From assembly GCF_016545825.1 (NCBI RefSeq), contig NC_052618.1:48430196-48494195 (forward strand): a stretch of 64,000 nt of DNA, in the 5' to 3' direction. Below, piece by piece: positions 1 through 13,029 of the stretch (positions are counted from its first letter, which is position 1; each line of letters begins with the position of its first letter). A model generated the notes under the pieces. The model did no database searches. It was not told where the DNA came from and saw only the letters and a list, made by a program, of their open reading frames with translations. The position numbers and the translations under genes were made by a program. The stretch comes from Eucalyptus grandis (Eukaryota > Streptophyta > Magnoliopsida > Myrtales > Myrtaceae).

Positions 1-2200
1 TAAATCCAACCGTGAGGTCTACCCGTTCAACTTTTGCATGTCAACGGCATTATCGTCAGATTTTGACATTTAAAAAATCTGCCAAGTGCCAATAATTGTA
101 GCTTGTGGGTTCCGATGTTCCAAGCCAAGGTGCCCTTTTTTTTTCTAGTTTTCTTTCTTGTCTAGCTAATCATATAAATTTACCTCACTCACGATTAAAT
201 GCAACGGTGTGATCTAAAACCAGGATATTTTTACCCACATGAATTGATTTTTTTATTCTCGAAAACTGCAGTTGATAACTATCGGAACATCCGCAAATAA
301 AGACTTATTCAACTATTGGACATCTGTCTTAGAGTCTTATATCTAGTGTTTATGATTTTAGTTATATTGCATTGTTGTTTTTCTTATTTGAGTTTTTGAA
401 TAGGAGATAAAGGCCAAAGACAAAAAAAAAAGTGTTTTCTCTCCATACTTTTTGATTTTTTAACCATTCTTCTTACCACCTATAACTTTCTTTAATTTTT
501 TGAAAAATCAAAGGGTTTTTGGGGCTCGCTAATGAAGCTTTAATTTAAGTTATTTTTGGACCTTTCATTTTTTTTAAAGTTTTTGTAGCCATGACTTGAA
601 AAGAGGTGGATATAGCTTGAAACTTTATCTCTATGTTGATTGCCATAAAACCATTATCTATAATATTCTTTGCCTCTGTCTTTTATTTTCCTAAATAGTT
701 TCTCTGTCTCTTTGGAAAAAACCTAGCCATGAACTTAAAAGAACATTTTAAGTCAAGATAGTTCACATCTATTACTTTATATGGACGTGAACATGAGTTT
801 ACTTTGGTTAAATGCAGCTGGCCGATACTCAACAAATGTAATGTACTTTATAAATGAGAATTGTTCAGAGATTGTTCATTAACGTGATTAATTGTCATTG
901 CATCCTCGTGATAGCAAAAAAAAAAAAAAAAATGAACTTTGAATTTTATGCTTTGTGTTCTAATTGGGTATTTGTTTGATTTGGTATTAGACCTGTAACA
1001 AAATGGAAACAAATGAAAAACTTGTAAGAGATAAAAAGAATTCATGTTTCAAAGTGAATATATTGAAATTGAGGTTATTCTAAAAACGTTTGATGTTGAA
1101 GGGGTATCCAAAAGATTATTTCAAAGGAATAGAAAAGATTATTACGATGTGTAATCATGAAATTCGATAAGAATCTGTTAATTTGAAAAAGATCTATTGT
1201 TTTGGATGATTTTGTGAATATTAAACCTACAAATTTGTACTTGCCTAATGTTATTCTTTTTAAAATATCCAAATTTAAATTCGTAGTTCACCAAATGATA
1301 GATTTGATAAAATATGAGAATATCCGACTTTATTGGATAAGATATGAGGAAATCCGATTTTAAATTTATAGTTCACCAAACAGTTAATGGGATATAAAAA
1401 AATCTATGAATTTCTTATCCTATCTTATTTAGTCTTATCTTATTTAGAAATTCGAACGACCAAACGCAATCTTATATTAACCCGTTTGAATTAATATTTG
1501 TTTTGACTATTCTGATACCAAACATCACATTCTCATTATTTTTTTTTATACAAAAGCACTTTTCAAAAAGTTACAACAAGCTTAACATTAGAGCGTCAGT
1601 TCCAAATGATGAATTATGTTAAAACTCTGGTGAAGTAATTCAAGTTTCTCATATATAGTTCATAAGTGATCATCTTTATGTTTCAATAGTTCAGTTTCTC
1701 ATATAACCATCCCTCGTAAGCAGCTCAACTTAGTCTCATCCTTAGCCATGGCTAGGCACATGCAAGATGCACCATTGAGAAGCCCGACACGAATCGAGTT
1801 TCCTACCTGGTAAAAAAGAAAAGAAAAAAAAGGTGACCTTCCTTGTCCCTAAAACAACCACCACCTTTGCTCACTTTTCTTCTTCAATGGTTTTCGCGAG
1901 CGTTCGGCGACCATGCACAACTAGTCTTTAATTTCGTCGGACCGCGCCGTAATCATAGGACATGATCATTCCATCGGGGCCTGCCCCTACTCTTCCTTAT
2001 TAAGGTATTTCCGTCTACTACCCCGTTGCCAAAACCATCAATGGCTAAAGGCACTGTCCCAGTGTCCCTCCCACATTGGCCAATTAAAGACGGGCGGGCC
2101 CATCTCTTTCCCAGATTTCCTCACATCCCCCGTTTTGCACTCATCTAAACTACGACATTTTTACGTCCTTAATTTTCTTCCCCCTTTGTCGTTTCATTTT
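1..2200. other. AT-rich intergenic DNA upstream of the PMT gene
   Basis: No coding region is supported. The stretch is AT-rich with several poly-A/poly-T runs, and translations in all frames are short and unlike any family I know. Around 1280-1400 a short phrase (gttcaccaaa) recurs in an AT-rich context, which suggests a degraded MITE, but I could not define its ends. From about 1850 the base composition becomes richer in C and G, as expected on approaching the promoter of the gene to the right. Confidence 0.6.
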
Positions 2201-2235
2201 ATACGACGTTATTAATGCCGTTCGAGACCCGACCA

Positions 2236-3528
2236 GATCTCTCTCTCTCTCTCTCTCCTCTTCGGAAGATACGACGAACTCGCCGAGTTTACATACGAAC
2301 GCGAACACCGCATCTCCTTCTCTCCCTCCCTCTGCGCTCCGATTTCGCTCATCGAACGAGCGGGACCGAGCTACTTCTCCCCGTGCTCAGCTCCTGATTG
2401 CTTCCCCGAGGTCAGTCTTTGAATTGATCTCCGCCTGTCGGGCCGTCATCATTTCTCTGGTGCCCCCGAGCAGCCGGCGGAGTAAAGATCGAGTCTTCCT
2501 TCGAGATCCTGGACCAGCGCTCGCGGGTCTTCATGCTATAGGTGAGAGATCTGATGGGTCCGCGCCTTTTTGGCTTTTCGCGGCCTCCGATTTGAGGTCT
2601 TGAGTTTTAGGAGGTGTTGCCTTGGTCAGCTCGACGGGTTCCCTCCTCTTCATGTTGCATATTGTTAGAGTTTTCGGCCGGCTAAGGAGCCGGGGAACTG
2701 GGTTTTCTTTGTCAACTTCAGTTTTTTCTTCTTTATATCTTGCTCGAGCTCACTGGATGCGAGTGGGTGTCTTGAGCTTATCGTCGAATCGATGAAGGAT
2801 CCCGATTTCGCAAAATGATTTCTTAATTTTGTCGGGACTTAAGCAGAAAGAATAGTTCATAGATGGAACTTAGATTTGGAGTTTCAAGAGCTGTGTGCAT
2901 CGGACACGGACACAAGCGAATGCTAATGCGAAAACTACGTTAACCTGTCTCTTGGAATCCGTCTTAATTTAATATGTTTCCCTAGGTAGCCGTGTGTTTG
3001 ATTTTTCCTCGTGTATAACTTGCGTTATACATCAGAGCCATTGCCGTACTGATTGCGTACTATTCAATTTTCTAGCTCATGATGATCAGTTTTTAGTATT
3101 TAGAATTCTTTCTCTTTTTCTCAAACATCAATATAACCTGGCATGTATGCTCATCTGTTGGATTTGACTACTCACCACCTTTTCTGTTGAATATGCGTCG
3201 TTAAGTATGCGAAGGGAATTGTTTTAGAGAAAGAAGCAAACCCCGACATCTATTAATGACAATTATCTCATTTTCTTACTGAATTTCTCTAATTCGAAAA
3301 GTAATGCTGCTTTCGTTGTTGGTCTGGATTCTGGAAAGCCTTGCAGTTTTAGCAGTTTCTTGATATACAAGCCATGCAAGTGATTATTAATGTAAATGGT
3401 GAATTTGCCTCATTTAAATTGAGAAAGAAACATACTCGTTGCTCTTAATTGCTGAATCCAGTACTGAGGTTTTTGTTCTCCTTTTCTAATTTGTGCACGT
3501 GTATTTTGGACATTTGGCTTTCTTTCAG
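2236..3528 (+). promoter_or_regulatory. 5' leader exon and leader intron of the PMT gene
   Basis: A (CT)n tract lies at about 2238-2258 in a GC-rich stretch typical of a plant 5' leader. A good donor (tatag|gtgaga) follows position 2541, and an acceptor (tttcag|gt) ends at 3528, eight bases before the start codon at 3536. A leader intron of about 990 bp (2542-3528) is therefore inferred. A two-codon upstream ORF (ATG CTA TAG, 2533-2541) ends exactly at the proposed donor. The transcription start is not known. Evidence is splice consensus only. Confidence 0.55.
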
Positions 3529-3535
3529 GTTCTCA

Positions 3536-6500
3536 ATGGCAAGACCAAATTCAGCTGATGGTAGGACTAGGACCTCCGTACAAATACTTATTGTGGCTGG
3601 TTTGTGCCTTTTCTTCTATGCGCTCGGTGCCTGGCAACGGAGTGGTTTTGGCAAGGGAGATAGTATAGCTTTGGCAATCACAAACAGTGGCGCAGACTGT
3701 GATGTAGCTTCTAATTTGAATTTTGAAACTCATCATGGTGGTGAATCGGAGACTTCTGGCGAATCTGAAAATGCCAAGGTTTTTGAGCCATGCAATTCTC
3801 ACTTCACTGATTACACACCTTGCCAAGATCAAAAACGTGCCATGACCTTTCCGAGGGAGAATATGAACTACCGGGAGAGACATTGTCCTCCTGAGGGTGA
3901 GAAGCTGCACTGTCTTATCCCAGCACCCAAAGGTTATGTAACTCCATTCCCCTGGCCAAAGAGTCGGGACTATGTGCCCTATGCAAATGCACCATACAAA
4001 GCTTTGACTGTTGAGAAAGCTATTCAGAACTGGATTCAGTATGAGGGCAGCGTATTTAGGTTCCCAGGTGGTGGGACACAATTTCCTCAGGGAGCAGATA
4101 AGTACATAGATCAACTTGCTTCTGTGATACCAATTGACAATGGAACAGTCAGGACTGCACTTGATACGGGTTGTGGGGTATGTGAAATAGCTTAAATATT
4201 CTCCCCTGCTTCATCTTGTAATTTTATTTCTGCTGCCATTGTAGCTTCATCCTTTTCTTTCCAGTTTTATCAATTCTGTTGTTAGTCTTCACATTGCTTA
4301 TGGCATGTCCTTAATTTCTTAGGTCGCAAGCTGGGGTGCATACCTCTGGAGTAGGAAGGTCATTGCCATGTCTTTCGCGCCTAGAGATTCACATGAAGCG
4401 CAGGTTCAGTTTGCTCTCGAACGTGGTGTACCTGCTGTCATTGGTGTCCTTGGTACCATAAAGATGCCATATCCTTCAAGGTCCTTTGATATGGCTCACT
4501 GCTCTCGGTGCCTAATTCAATGGGGGTCCAATGGTGAGATCTTCAAAATCCACTTGGGCCTTGCTTTTTTGGCTTTCGAATTTTTCAGATAGTGATGGTC
4601 TAACAAGTGATGTTTCTGCTGTTCTTTTTCTTCTCTGTCTCTCTCTCTCTCTGTCTCTCTCTGTGTAGATGGAATGTACCTTAAGGAAGTTGATCGAGTT
4701 TTGAGACCTGGTGGTTACTGGATTCTTTCAGGTCCTCCAATCAACTGGAGGACCAATTATAAAGCATGGCAACGCCCAAAAGAGGAACTTCAGGAGGAAC
4801 AGAGGAAGATTGAGGAGGTTGCCAGCCTCCTGTGCTGGGAGAAGAAATACGAAAAAGGCGAAATAGCCATTTGGCAGAAGAGAATAAATGCTGAATCATG
4901 CCGTGCTAGGCAAGATGACTCTCGAGCTACTTTCTGCAAGTCTGCAGAAGATAATGATGTGTGGTATGTCCCTAAACTTGGCACTTTAATATCGTCTTCT
5001 TATCATATTATTATAGCTGGATGGAATATAAGGATAGTGGAATGCTGATATGAATATAAAAGTGAGGTCATATACTGAAGTCAAATGGTAACCCATAAGG
5101 TCAGCTTGATGAAAGGGCTGGAATTCTCTGGCTTGGCAGTGTCATTGTACAATTTTGGCTTTAGCTTCCCTTCTGGCACGTGCAGGGGACCTGCTTCAGG
5201 CTGACTGGTCCCCTCACTTTGCAGCCATTCGTGGCTCATGGCTTGGATAGGCATTCATGTGTGCACTCTTAAGTAAGCTGAAAGCAGTATTGGACAGTGA
5301 GTGACATTTCTTAAGATTGCCCATTATGATTTTTTTAAATTGCTGAGGGGTTTCAGTTGGGTAAATTTTTAAAGAAAGATATCTGTGCTTGTTCTCCAGC
5401 TTACTGGCTCTATTAAGCAGACAAGTTAGTTGTATACGTATGAACACTCCAGCAAGTCTGGTGTAAACTTTGTGAGCCTGGTTAAAAGGCCATATATTTT
5501 GAAGCTCAATCTTCTTTCACTTCCTTATGAGCCTTTTGCTTTCTGTGGTTTTTAGGTACAAGAAAATGGAGGCATGTGTAACTCCATATCCTGATGTTAA
5601 CGATTCAGATGAAGTTGCTGGAGGAGAACTCAAGCCATTTCCACAGAGGTTATATGCTGTCCCTCCGAGAATTGTCAGTGGATCTATTTCTGGAGTTTCT
5701 GTTGAGACGTACCAGGAAGACAGCAATAAGTGGAAGAGGCATGTCAATGCCTACAAGAAAATGAATAAGCTTCTTGACACTGGAAGGTATCGCAACATTA
5801 TGGATATGAATGCCAGGTTGGGAGGCTTTGCTGCAGCTATTGAGTCTCCTAAATTGTGGACGATGAATGTTGTGCCCACAATAGCTGACAAGAGCACTCT
5901 TGGTGTCATCTATGAGCGAGGATTGATCGGCATCTATCATGACTGGTAAAGCATAAGAGATCTCTCCCCTGTTTGGTCAATGCCTCTTTTCTGCAGATAT
6001 TTATAGCATATCTCTTCTAGCAGTCACAGATTACATTATCGGCGTTCTCGATAATGTAATACTGACATCAGAAGTAACTTATGGAAGGCAATCCAGGTTT
6101 TTGGTGTAGCCGAAGTTGCTCTTGTTAGCACTACATGTGTTTGATGTAGTTTTTCCTGCAATGTTACAACAAGATCTACTTTATAATAGTTCAGGATGTG
6201 ATTATTAACCTATATGGTTGGCCATGTCACGGGATTCTCTTCATTGTCAGGAAGTGTGCTTAGTACATGCCTTGGTCTAAATCCTTAAAGTTCTTAATGT
6301 TGAGTAGTGCACTTTACTATATGCATATCACCTGTTTATTCATTTTTACTCTGTTCCTCTGTTTTATATATCCTTGTTAGCAGTCACTGAAGATTGCTAG
6401 GTATGTCAATTCAGGTGTGAAGCATTCTCCACATATCCAAGGACATACGACCTTATCCATGCCAATGGAGTTTTCAGTCTGTACAACGATAAGTAAGTAG

Positions 6501-7015
6501 TATTACTTGAGCTATTACTTTTCTGCTTCTTGCTTAATCCAAATCTCGCAACAGAGGCACTTTGACATTTCTTAGCCCATGACCCCTGAAACTTTTACAA
6601 TATACAAATTTTGACACGTAGATTCACATGTTTGTTTTCAAAATTTAGACAACATTTTAAATATTAGCGAGGAAGCAAAAGGCAAATTTTTTGCTTTTGC
6701 TGAAGCATAAACAAAGTTTCCTTTTAAGTTTTTTCTTCTACTATTTCTTCCACCTTAGACGGGGCATATTTATTGGTCTGCAGGTGTGACGCAGAGGACA
6801 TTCTCCTTGAGATGGATCGAATTCTGCGTCCAGAAGGTGCGGTAATAATCCGTGATGAGGTTGATGTGCTGATTAAAGTGAAGAAGATAGTAGGAGGGAT
6901 GAGGTGGGACACTAAAATGATGGACCATGAAGATGGTCCGCTTGTCCCAGAAAAGATTTTGGTTGCCGTTAAGCAGTACTGGGTCGCTGGAGGGAACTCA
7001 ACATCTTCACACTAA
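3536..7015 (+). CDS. PMT2: Probable methyltransferase PMT2-like (TUMOROUS SHOOT DEVELOPMENT2/QUASIMODO2 family)
   Basis: Exons 3536-4177, 4323-4533, 4669-4963, 5556-5945, 6415-6492 and 6784-7015 keep phase through GT-AG junctions and encode 615 residues, close to the roughly 611 I recall for Arabidopsis PMT2 (At1g26850). Family role: type II Golgi membrane proteins thought to methylate pectin homogalacturonan using S-adenosylmethionine. Seen: a short cytosolic N-terminus, one membrane segment at about residues 15-34 ending in [15 protein letters not shown], the PMT signature YRERHCP, SAM-site motif [14 protein letters not shown] from residue 210, and SGPPINW. The second motif [11 protein letters not shown] (from 463) has Arg470 where relatives usually have Gly, and Gln280 stands in SRCLIQWG where Pro is usual. 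The start is the first ATG after the leader acceptor; an in-frame ATG at 3449 lies in the leader intron. PMT14/15 paralogues are alternative names. Confidence 0.9.
4633..4666 (+). repeat. CT-rich tract forming the polypyrimidine tract of PMT intron 2
   Basis: An interrupted (CT)n microsatellite runs to the gtgtag acceptor ending at 4668. It serves as the polypyrimidine tract of this intron and should be length-variable. Confidence 0.7.
6030..6060. repeat. 12-bp perfect inverted repeat in PMT intron 4
   Basis: attacattatcg (6030-6041) and cgataatgtaat (6049-6060) are exact reverse complements separated by 7 bases. It lies in the intron between exons 4 and 5. No function is evident. Confidence 0.8.
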
Positions 7016-9338
7016 GTGGCTCAGTGGAAAGTCTGGTTCACATATGAGCTTGCAAAGCATTAATCTTATGATTGGCAAATTTTGATGGTATGTCCGGCCT
7101 GATGGGTGCACGGAGTGGGAAGCATCAACTCAATATCTGCTGCACGGTACTTTTACCTAGTATTTAACTATTGTATAAGACAATGATCATGTTTGTTTTA
7201 TCAATCATTAAATTTTTGACCGTCCGGTGTGCATAATTGTAACACAGGAAAACAAATGCAACTACTGCCTTCTTTGTATTATTAAGATCTTGTTACTGAG
7301 CGGTCATTTTTCTTTATGGTAATTTGCCGTAGACAGAGGTTCCTTTTGTCTGATAATAATGTCGAGGAGCTCGAGTGATGATCAAATTAGATTTGAAAGA
7401 TGCAGAAATCTCAAAGCGGTCCTACGTAAGTTATATAGTTTCAACCAAAAATGATCCATGCAATGTTCATTCTTTCACACGAAGATACTTAACATTTAAG
7501 GACTTCTTTTGGGGGGAAAAGTTGCGAGTGAATCAGTTGATAACTCCAAGCAGACGTACGATGAATACTATATAGTTTACAGATGTGGTTTTGGCTTCAA
7601 CCGAGCGAGGACGAAACAGAGACTGTTGGCTTATCTTATTTCTGAACCTCTTATAAACTGATGAAACGAAAGATAAAAATAATCTTAAGTAGCTGGTTCT
7701 GTGGTTTAATATTTTCTTTCTTCATATTCTTCCCTACTCAACACCCATGAGATGAGAACTTCCTCATGCCCACTTTAGGGCACAATTCTGCTGAGCATCC
7801 TGCAGTACGTAGGCCCGAGAGATCAGTAGGCAAATAGTATCCGTCCTCTTCTGTCGCTTGTTCGGCCAGTTCTCGCGCTGGTGGCAAGGACGATGTCCAA
7901 TCTCCCTCCCTCCCCATGGCCATAACCGAAGGGGGGGCATGTTATCTCCGTACCATTCACCAGTTGTGGTTAAGTGTCATATCAGTGTTTGCTCCTGTAG
8001 CATCCGTGGAGTGGGTTCTTTTGCCGAGTGATTGGACAGTGGAGTTTGGACTTTTCATGGACACAATAACTCGGACATGATAGGTGAGCCTGGTGGTGAC
8101 CAACGTGTGGACTGCAATATTCAAGGACTGATTTATTCTTTGCCTCTGGATTTGTGACCACCCAGTGTAACTTCTGGTTTGGCCTGCGAGTTCCGGCTTG
8201 ATGCACGGTGCCCAGCACCGGACCAATGGTACGGTTACTTAGTTTGACCAATGCACATGTCGTGTTACCTGCACCTGGGCAACATCCGGTCCTTGATCTT
8301 ATCGAATTGCGGTAAATATTGCAGTTCAGTATAGTTTCCATCTATGCCCATCGGCCGAATCCTGGGTTCTTTGTTACTTATGGTCAAGAAAATGATCCTA
8401 ATCTCAGTTGAAATTTCTAGAAGCCATGAATTCTCTCACTTCTTGTTTAGCATACTAGTGGTGAAGCTTTGGATAAGTATCTCATTCTTGTTATGCTCTT
8501 TTTGCCGCACGAATTTCAATCCTACTTTTTCATATGTCGAATCTAATGGTCGTTTTTTTCTTACTTCATCATTCAATGTGATCTTGTACCTTCGTGCTTT
8601 TCAGGTATAATGTGTTAAATGCTAACAAGAGAGTGACACTTAACTGCATAATTATTCTACAATCGTTGAACATCACATACAGATTTCACCGATAAGAGTC
8701 TTGGCCATTATTGTGCGGAAAAAGAGCCCTCTTCGTCCATCACAGTTCCATGAAATCGATTTCGGACGGTGAGAGTTGAGTGAATCCACAAAGAGTACAA
8801 TGTCATTGACCATTCCTCCAATTGAACCTGCAAGAATATATAACTTTAGTGGTCCTGACGTTTCTTCCCATTAATATCAATGTCATTTGCAACCCGATTC
8901 TTTTTCATTATCTAGGATGTGAGTTGTAAAGGTCCTACCCTTCAATCATGAATTTTTGTGAAGCAGAAACCTACTTAATAGTTTCTTTAATAAGGCAAGC
9001 TAACATGAGAGCCTCCTCAAGTAAATAGTTTCTCGTTTCCTCTATATATTTGGCTTCTAGCTGATGATCCACTAATTATATTGTACAAGGCTCTTCCATT
9101 GTTAAGTTTCTTTCAGGGGGACCTCCCAAGCTGTTCCTATTCAAGGATTTCTCATGGCCCTTTGAATAATATCAATCCTGTTGATTCCGCATTTTCTAGA
9201 GCTCTCAAATCTGTCCTTTGCAACTTTTTGTTCTCTTCTATCATCCTTTTCCTCTTTGTAGTTTTCCACTTTGAAAGTCATTTTCTGCTCTCTTTTGCTA
9301 TGCTTTTGCGCGAAACTCCTTTCCCCAACAGGAGCTGA
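7016..9338. other. PMT 3' flank and upstream region of the PKS gene
   Basis: The first few hundred bases look like a 3' untranslated region (AT-rich). The middle, about 7740-8340, is more GC-balanced, but its minus-strand translations resemble no family I know and overlap in several frames, so I make no gene call. A TATA-like tctatatattt at about 9043-9053 lies some 290 bp before the PKS start and could be its promoter. Confidence 0.5.
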
Positions 9339-10850
9339 ATGGCTATGATTACCTTGACACCATCTTTCAACCCCAATCACCCACAACCATATTCCCTGGA
9401 AGACAGCACCGGCAACAACAACAACAACAACGTCCGTGATGCGTCTTTTTCTTCGTATCTGAACAACACAGAGGAGAGTTTCATAAACAAGCTAGCTCAG
9501 AGCAGTGGTCAAAGCCTCAATTTCAAGAAGTTCCATCCGGAGGAGCAGCTTTATAAGGAGGAGGATGGAGAAATTGGAGTGTTTGGAGCTGAAAAGTACT
9601 TCAATGGAGGGAGCGATCAGGAGGAGTGTCCAAGAATTTCCAAAATGGGTCCAGGGCCATCCCAGTCCCATTCACAATATGGCGAGAAGGAAGATCCGCA
9701 ACCTCATGTCACAACACAGATGGTTAAACCGAAATCCCAATCCGCCGCTCCGAGCGTCCGTTCCGAATCGAGCTGGAACAGCCAGAGCGGATTGCTTCAG
9801 AGCTTCCTGAGGAATCCTTCTCAGCGCAGGACCAACAAGACAAGCAATGGGAAGAGATTCTTAGCTTCTCTTGGATGCAAATGCTCCTGCTCCGGTAAGG
9901 GCTCAGTTGACGTCGATGACCATGTTGGTGAGATCAGTTTCGGCACGAACACTACTTCCAGTGCACTCCAAGCCAAGCCGAGCAAGAAAATGCCAATCTT
10001 GGATCCCTGGATGACTGAAGAGATGCGAAAGAAAGAAAACCTGTTCACTCCAAGCTCTCTCAAGCAAGTACCCGTGGATCTGCCAGTTATAAAGACCCCT
10101 TTCCTGGAGGAGGAAGAACTGCCCAAGAAGTCACTGGAGGTTTTCGGGTCCCCGGTGTACGATAAAATAAAGAACTCATTCTCCTTAGAGAAGAGGCTCA
10201 CAATGTTGTCGTGGGATGGCACTAATGCCATTCCAAGGAAGGAGGGACTTTCTGAAGTTTCCGCAAGCTCCAATGGAGTCGGAGTCGGAGTCGGAGCCTA
10301 CAACGGCGTGGACTGTGATAGTGATGCTAGTTCGGACTTGTTCGAGATAGAGAGCCTGACCGGGAAAGTGAATTCGTACCTCACCAGGCAGGCCTCTGAT
10401 GCAACAAACTCAGATTGCATAAACTGCACAACACGGTATGCACCGAGTGAAGCGAGCATTGAATGGAGCGTCGTCACCGCGAGTGCCGCGGATGTCTCGG
10501 TCATGTCCGATTATTCAGAAGCCCCCATTACTAGCCCTGCAAGGACTGCTTTAACTGCCAACAAGGCTGGCAGGGGCAGATCCGATGCGCCCGGGTGGCG
10601 GCGGTCTAGTACTCTGCTGGGGTGCAAGAGTCAGAAAGCCGTACAAGTAGCCGAAGATGCTTACAGGACTAGCGACAGGTCACCGCGTGTCTGCCGCAGT
10701 TCCGACGAGTCCGCTCAGGCAGTGAAGTTCCGGGCTGAGTCGAGGCTCATGGGGATCGAGCCCAAGAATGGACAACACGTGGACACTGCCGCATGCTTGG
10801 TTCCTGGCTCGCACGTCCCGAACGGCCCGAAGCTCTTATACATTCAGTGA
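9339..10850 (+). CDS. PKS2: PHYTOCHROME KINASE SUBSTRATE (PKS) family protein
   Basis: Intronless ORF of 503 residues. PKS proteins are plasma-membrane-associated partners of phytochromes and phototropins and act in phototropism, leaf positioning and leaf flattening. Seen: N-terminal TLTPSF, an Asn run at about 26-31 coded by an AAC repeat, the signature EIGVFGAEKYF at about 78-88, PSVRSESSWNSQSGLL at about 138-153, a cysteine motif LGCKCSCS at about 178-185, and EASIEWSVVTASAADVSVMSD towards the C-terminus. All of these occur in Arabidopsis PKS1/PKS2 as I recall them. Two ATGs open the frame (9339 and 9345); the first is chosen by default. The neighbour HGH1 is At1g14300 in Arabidopsis and PKS2 is At1g14280, so context favours PKS2 over PKS1/3/4. 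The member assignment is inferred, the family is firm. Confidence 0.9.
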   Translation: MAMITLTPSFNPNHPQPYSLEDSTGNNNNNNVRDASFSSYLNNTEESFINKLAQSSGQSLNFKKFHPEEQLYKEEDGEIGVFGAEKYFNGGSDQEECPRISKMGPGPSQSHSQYGEKEDPQPHVTTQMVKPKSQSAAPSVRSESSWNSQSGLLQSFLRNPSQRRTNKTSNGKRFLASLGCKCSCSGKGSVDVDDHVGEISFGTNTTSSALQAKPSKKMPILDPWMTEEMRKKENLFTPSSLKQVPVDLPVIKTPFLEEEELPKKSLEVFGSPVYDKIKNSFSLEKRLTMLSWDGTNAIPRKEGLSEVSASSNGVGVGVGAYNGVDCDSDASSDLFEIESLTGKVNSYLTRQASDATNSDCINCTTRYAPSEASIEWSVVTASAADVSVMSDYSEAPITSPARTALTANKAGRGRSDAPGWRRSSTLLGCKSQKAVQVAEDAYRTSDRSPRVCRSSDESAQAVKFRAESRLMGIEPKNGQHVDTAACLVPGSHVPNGPKLLYIQ

Positions 10851-13029
10851 TCCGGGGGGGCATCAGCAATGTCGCGAGTTTCTTCATTTTGCGATGGAAT
10901 AGTAGTTGAATTCGAGTCACATGTAATTTGGGTCAATGTTCTAAAAGTAATCATAGTAACTGGGCATATTCCATTTACAAGCAATAGTTTTTCTCTATCG
11001 GCAGATCTGAAACTTCAGATGATTGATCACGTTGCTATGTCACGTTCGAAGTTTCCCCACTTGCGTAAAAAAACTATATTCGGGAATGATTGCAGCAATC
11101 TTCCATCATGCAGGGGCACGATACGAAAGAGTGGCGCTTCGCTGCAATGCTAATGCCATCGACATGAGGGGATGATGAATCATGTGGACGACAACTACTC
11201 GGCACATATTTCCTGGCTCATCGATTGGTGTCCCCATCGGCTCGAGTCATGTGTTCCCGAATTGGATTGGTGGGTTTGCTTTGCTTCAATTTCACAGCTG
11301 TTGCGGCAAGCGCCTTTCAAAGGGGAGGAATGTCATCTACAATGACACACCCCCCCCTCGATCGGTGTGGCGCGTGCGGCCTCACAGGGCGAGGCTGCAG
11401 GGGGACAGGAGTCGTGCTTTTCAATCAATTCCGCAACCACCTCATAAATGTCGTGGACCAAGCTCTTATTTCCACCTCTTTCACATCGTTTGTCCACTCA
11501 AGTTTCGATCTTTTCCTCCCCCTCTACGGTTTGGTGCAAGAGAAAATGAAGCAGAGTTCCATCACTGTGTCTCTTTTGGAGTACTGATCTGTGCTGAGTT
11601 CACCCGATCCCATGATCAGAAGAGAGATCCTCGTCTGTGTATCTTCTGTTTTTAAGCATGTTTCACTTTCAAGAAGCTGCAATGGCCCGTACTAAAAGAA
11701 AGACGGATAAATTTTCAGTAATTTTTATCGACTCATGTTGGTATTCAAGTTAACTTTTTCCGACAGCCGGATCGATAGGAATAGTTGTGAATCGGAGTAG
11801 TTTCCCGTCACATCATTATCTCTAATAAATGTCCGGACACACCTAAACGATACAAATGTCTCGATACATCTTCACTTTCATGAACTATGCGATATCTACG
11901 GATAGAAATCTCACCTCCTTAAATAGCCTCTTTTGGAACCGTCAAAAAAAAAAAGAGAAAAGAAAAGAAAAGAGGAAGACAACACTAAACAAAAGCAGCC
12001 ATGTGAAGATGGGGTCAAGAAGCTGTACCAAAAAAACGGAAAGGGCAGGAGGTAGATGACCCCATAAATTCGACAAAGAGCATATTATCAATGTCTCTCA
12101 ACGCTTAGCCGAACAAAAAGGTTTTGAAGCAACACGAAATTGTGCGACGCTTTAACCGATACAGAGACCCCAACGGTTCCTGGTGGAGACAAGGCGAATT
12201 AGCCGTTTCGCTCGCGCATCATAAGGAATTCGAACAACTTTGCAGGTAAAAACAAAGCTTCAATGTTGCAAAAACATCAATAACCTTAGGGCGAGATGCT
12301 TCCAGCTACACGTCAAACCTTTAAATGAAGGGAATTTCAGAGGGGGAAAAGGGGGAAGGGTTTGATTAGTTTAAAGAGACAAATGGTCCCAACTTGTATT
12401 CTATCACTCTCTTAGGACCAATTGGACCAAGAATGTGTCGTGATTCATCACAACCCAAATGAACGAGACTTGATCATCCTCATTTGACATTTGACATTCT
12501 TCTGATCCCTCCTCTCTCAGCATTAATGTGATGGAAAGCACGTCTTCCTTTTAGGGGCCACCTGATGGAAAGCTAGACTTTGATATCTTTTATTGTAATT
12601 TTAAATGAAGCTTATCTCAAACCACTATGTTGGCATGACCACTGTAGTTCCCAAGACATTTCATTCTTGAACAGATCATTATATCTTGGCATTTCTAGTC
12701 ATTTTAAAGGCATTTCGAGATGAAATTGGACTTTAAATGTCGATTCCACTGGGAAAAATGATGGGTTTATTTTGGCCATTGAAAGGAGGGACAAAGAAGA
12801 TTATTAACATGCTAAGTCTTTCGGAGAAACTACTTAGCATTATAAGAAGATGATTTTCTCCTAACGAAGTTGCAGGCACATCGACTGCAAGGCATTTGTG
12901 GTGACTCCAGAAGCACATAATGTTGGTTCTTTATATTTCATCTCTATGAACAATGATCATAAAAAGAGGCAACTTATCAAAACATCCTAAATCTATTATA
13001 TTTGTGTCAATTCAGTTAGAAACCTTTTA
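10851..13029. other. Intergenic region after the PKS gene
   Basis: Contains the PKS 3' flank and no supportable gene. Two overlapping plus-strand ORFs near 11180-11660 have no recognisable domain, compete in different frames and have no splice-consistent extension. Purine runs at 11943-11980 and 12335-12360 are the only simple-sequence features. Confidence 0.5.

Noticed and set aside
2215..2397. 60-codon frame in the PMT leader region as an upstream ORF
   Set aside because: A TATA-like ttttatac at about 2196 would place the transcription start after this ATG, and the frame is largely CT-repeat translation.
3551..4114. 187-residue minus-strand frame opposite PMT exon 1
   Set aside because: Antisense shadow of a firmly identified exon.
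7738..8341. Overlapping minus-strand frames of 61, 89 and 119 residues
   Set aside because: Different frames over the same bases, no recognisable motif, no splice-consistent continuation.
11182..11655. 157- and 120-residue plus-strand frames downstream of PKS
   Set aside because: They overlap in different frames and resemble nothing known; probably chance frames in GC-balanced DNA.
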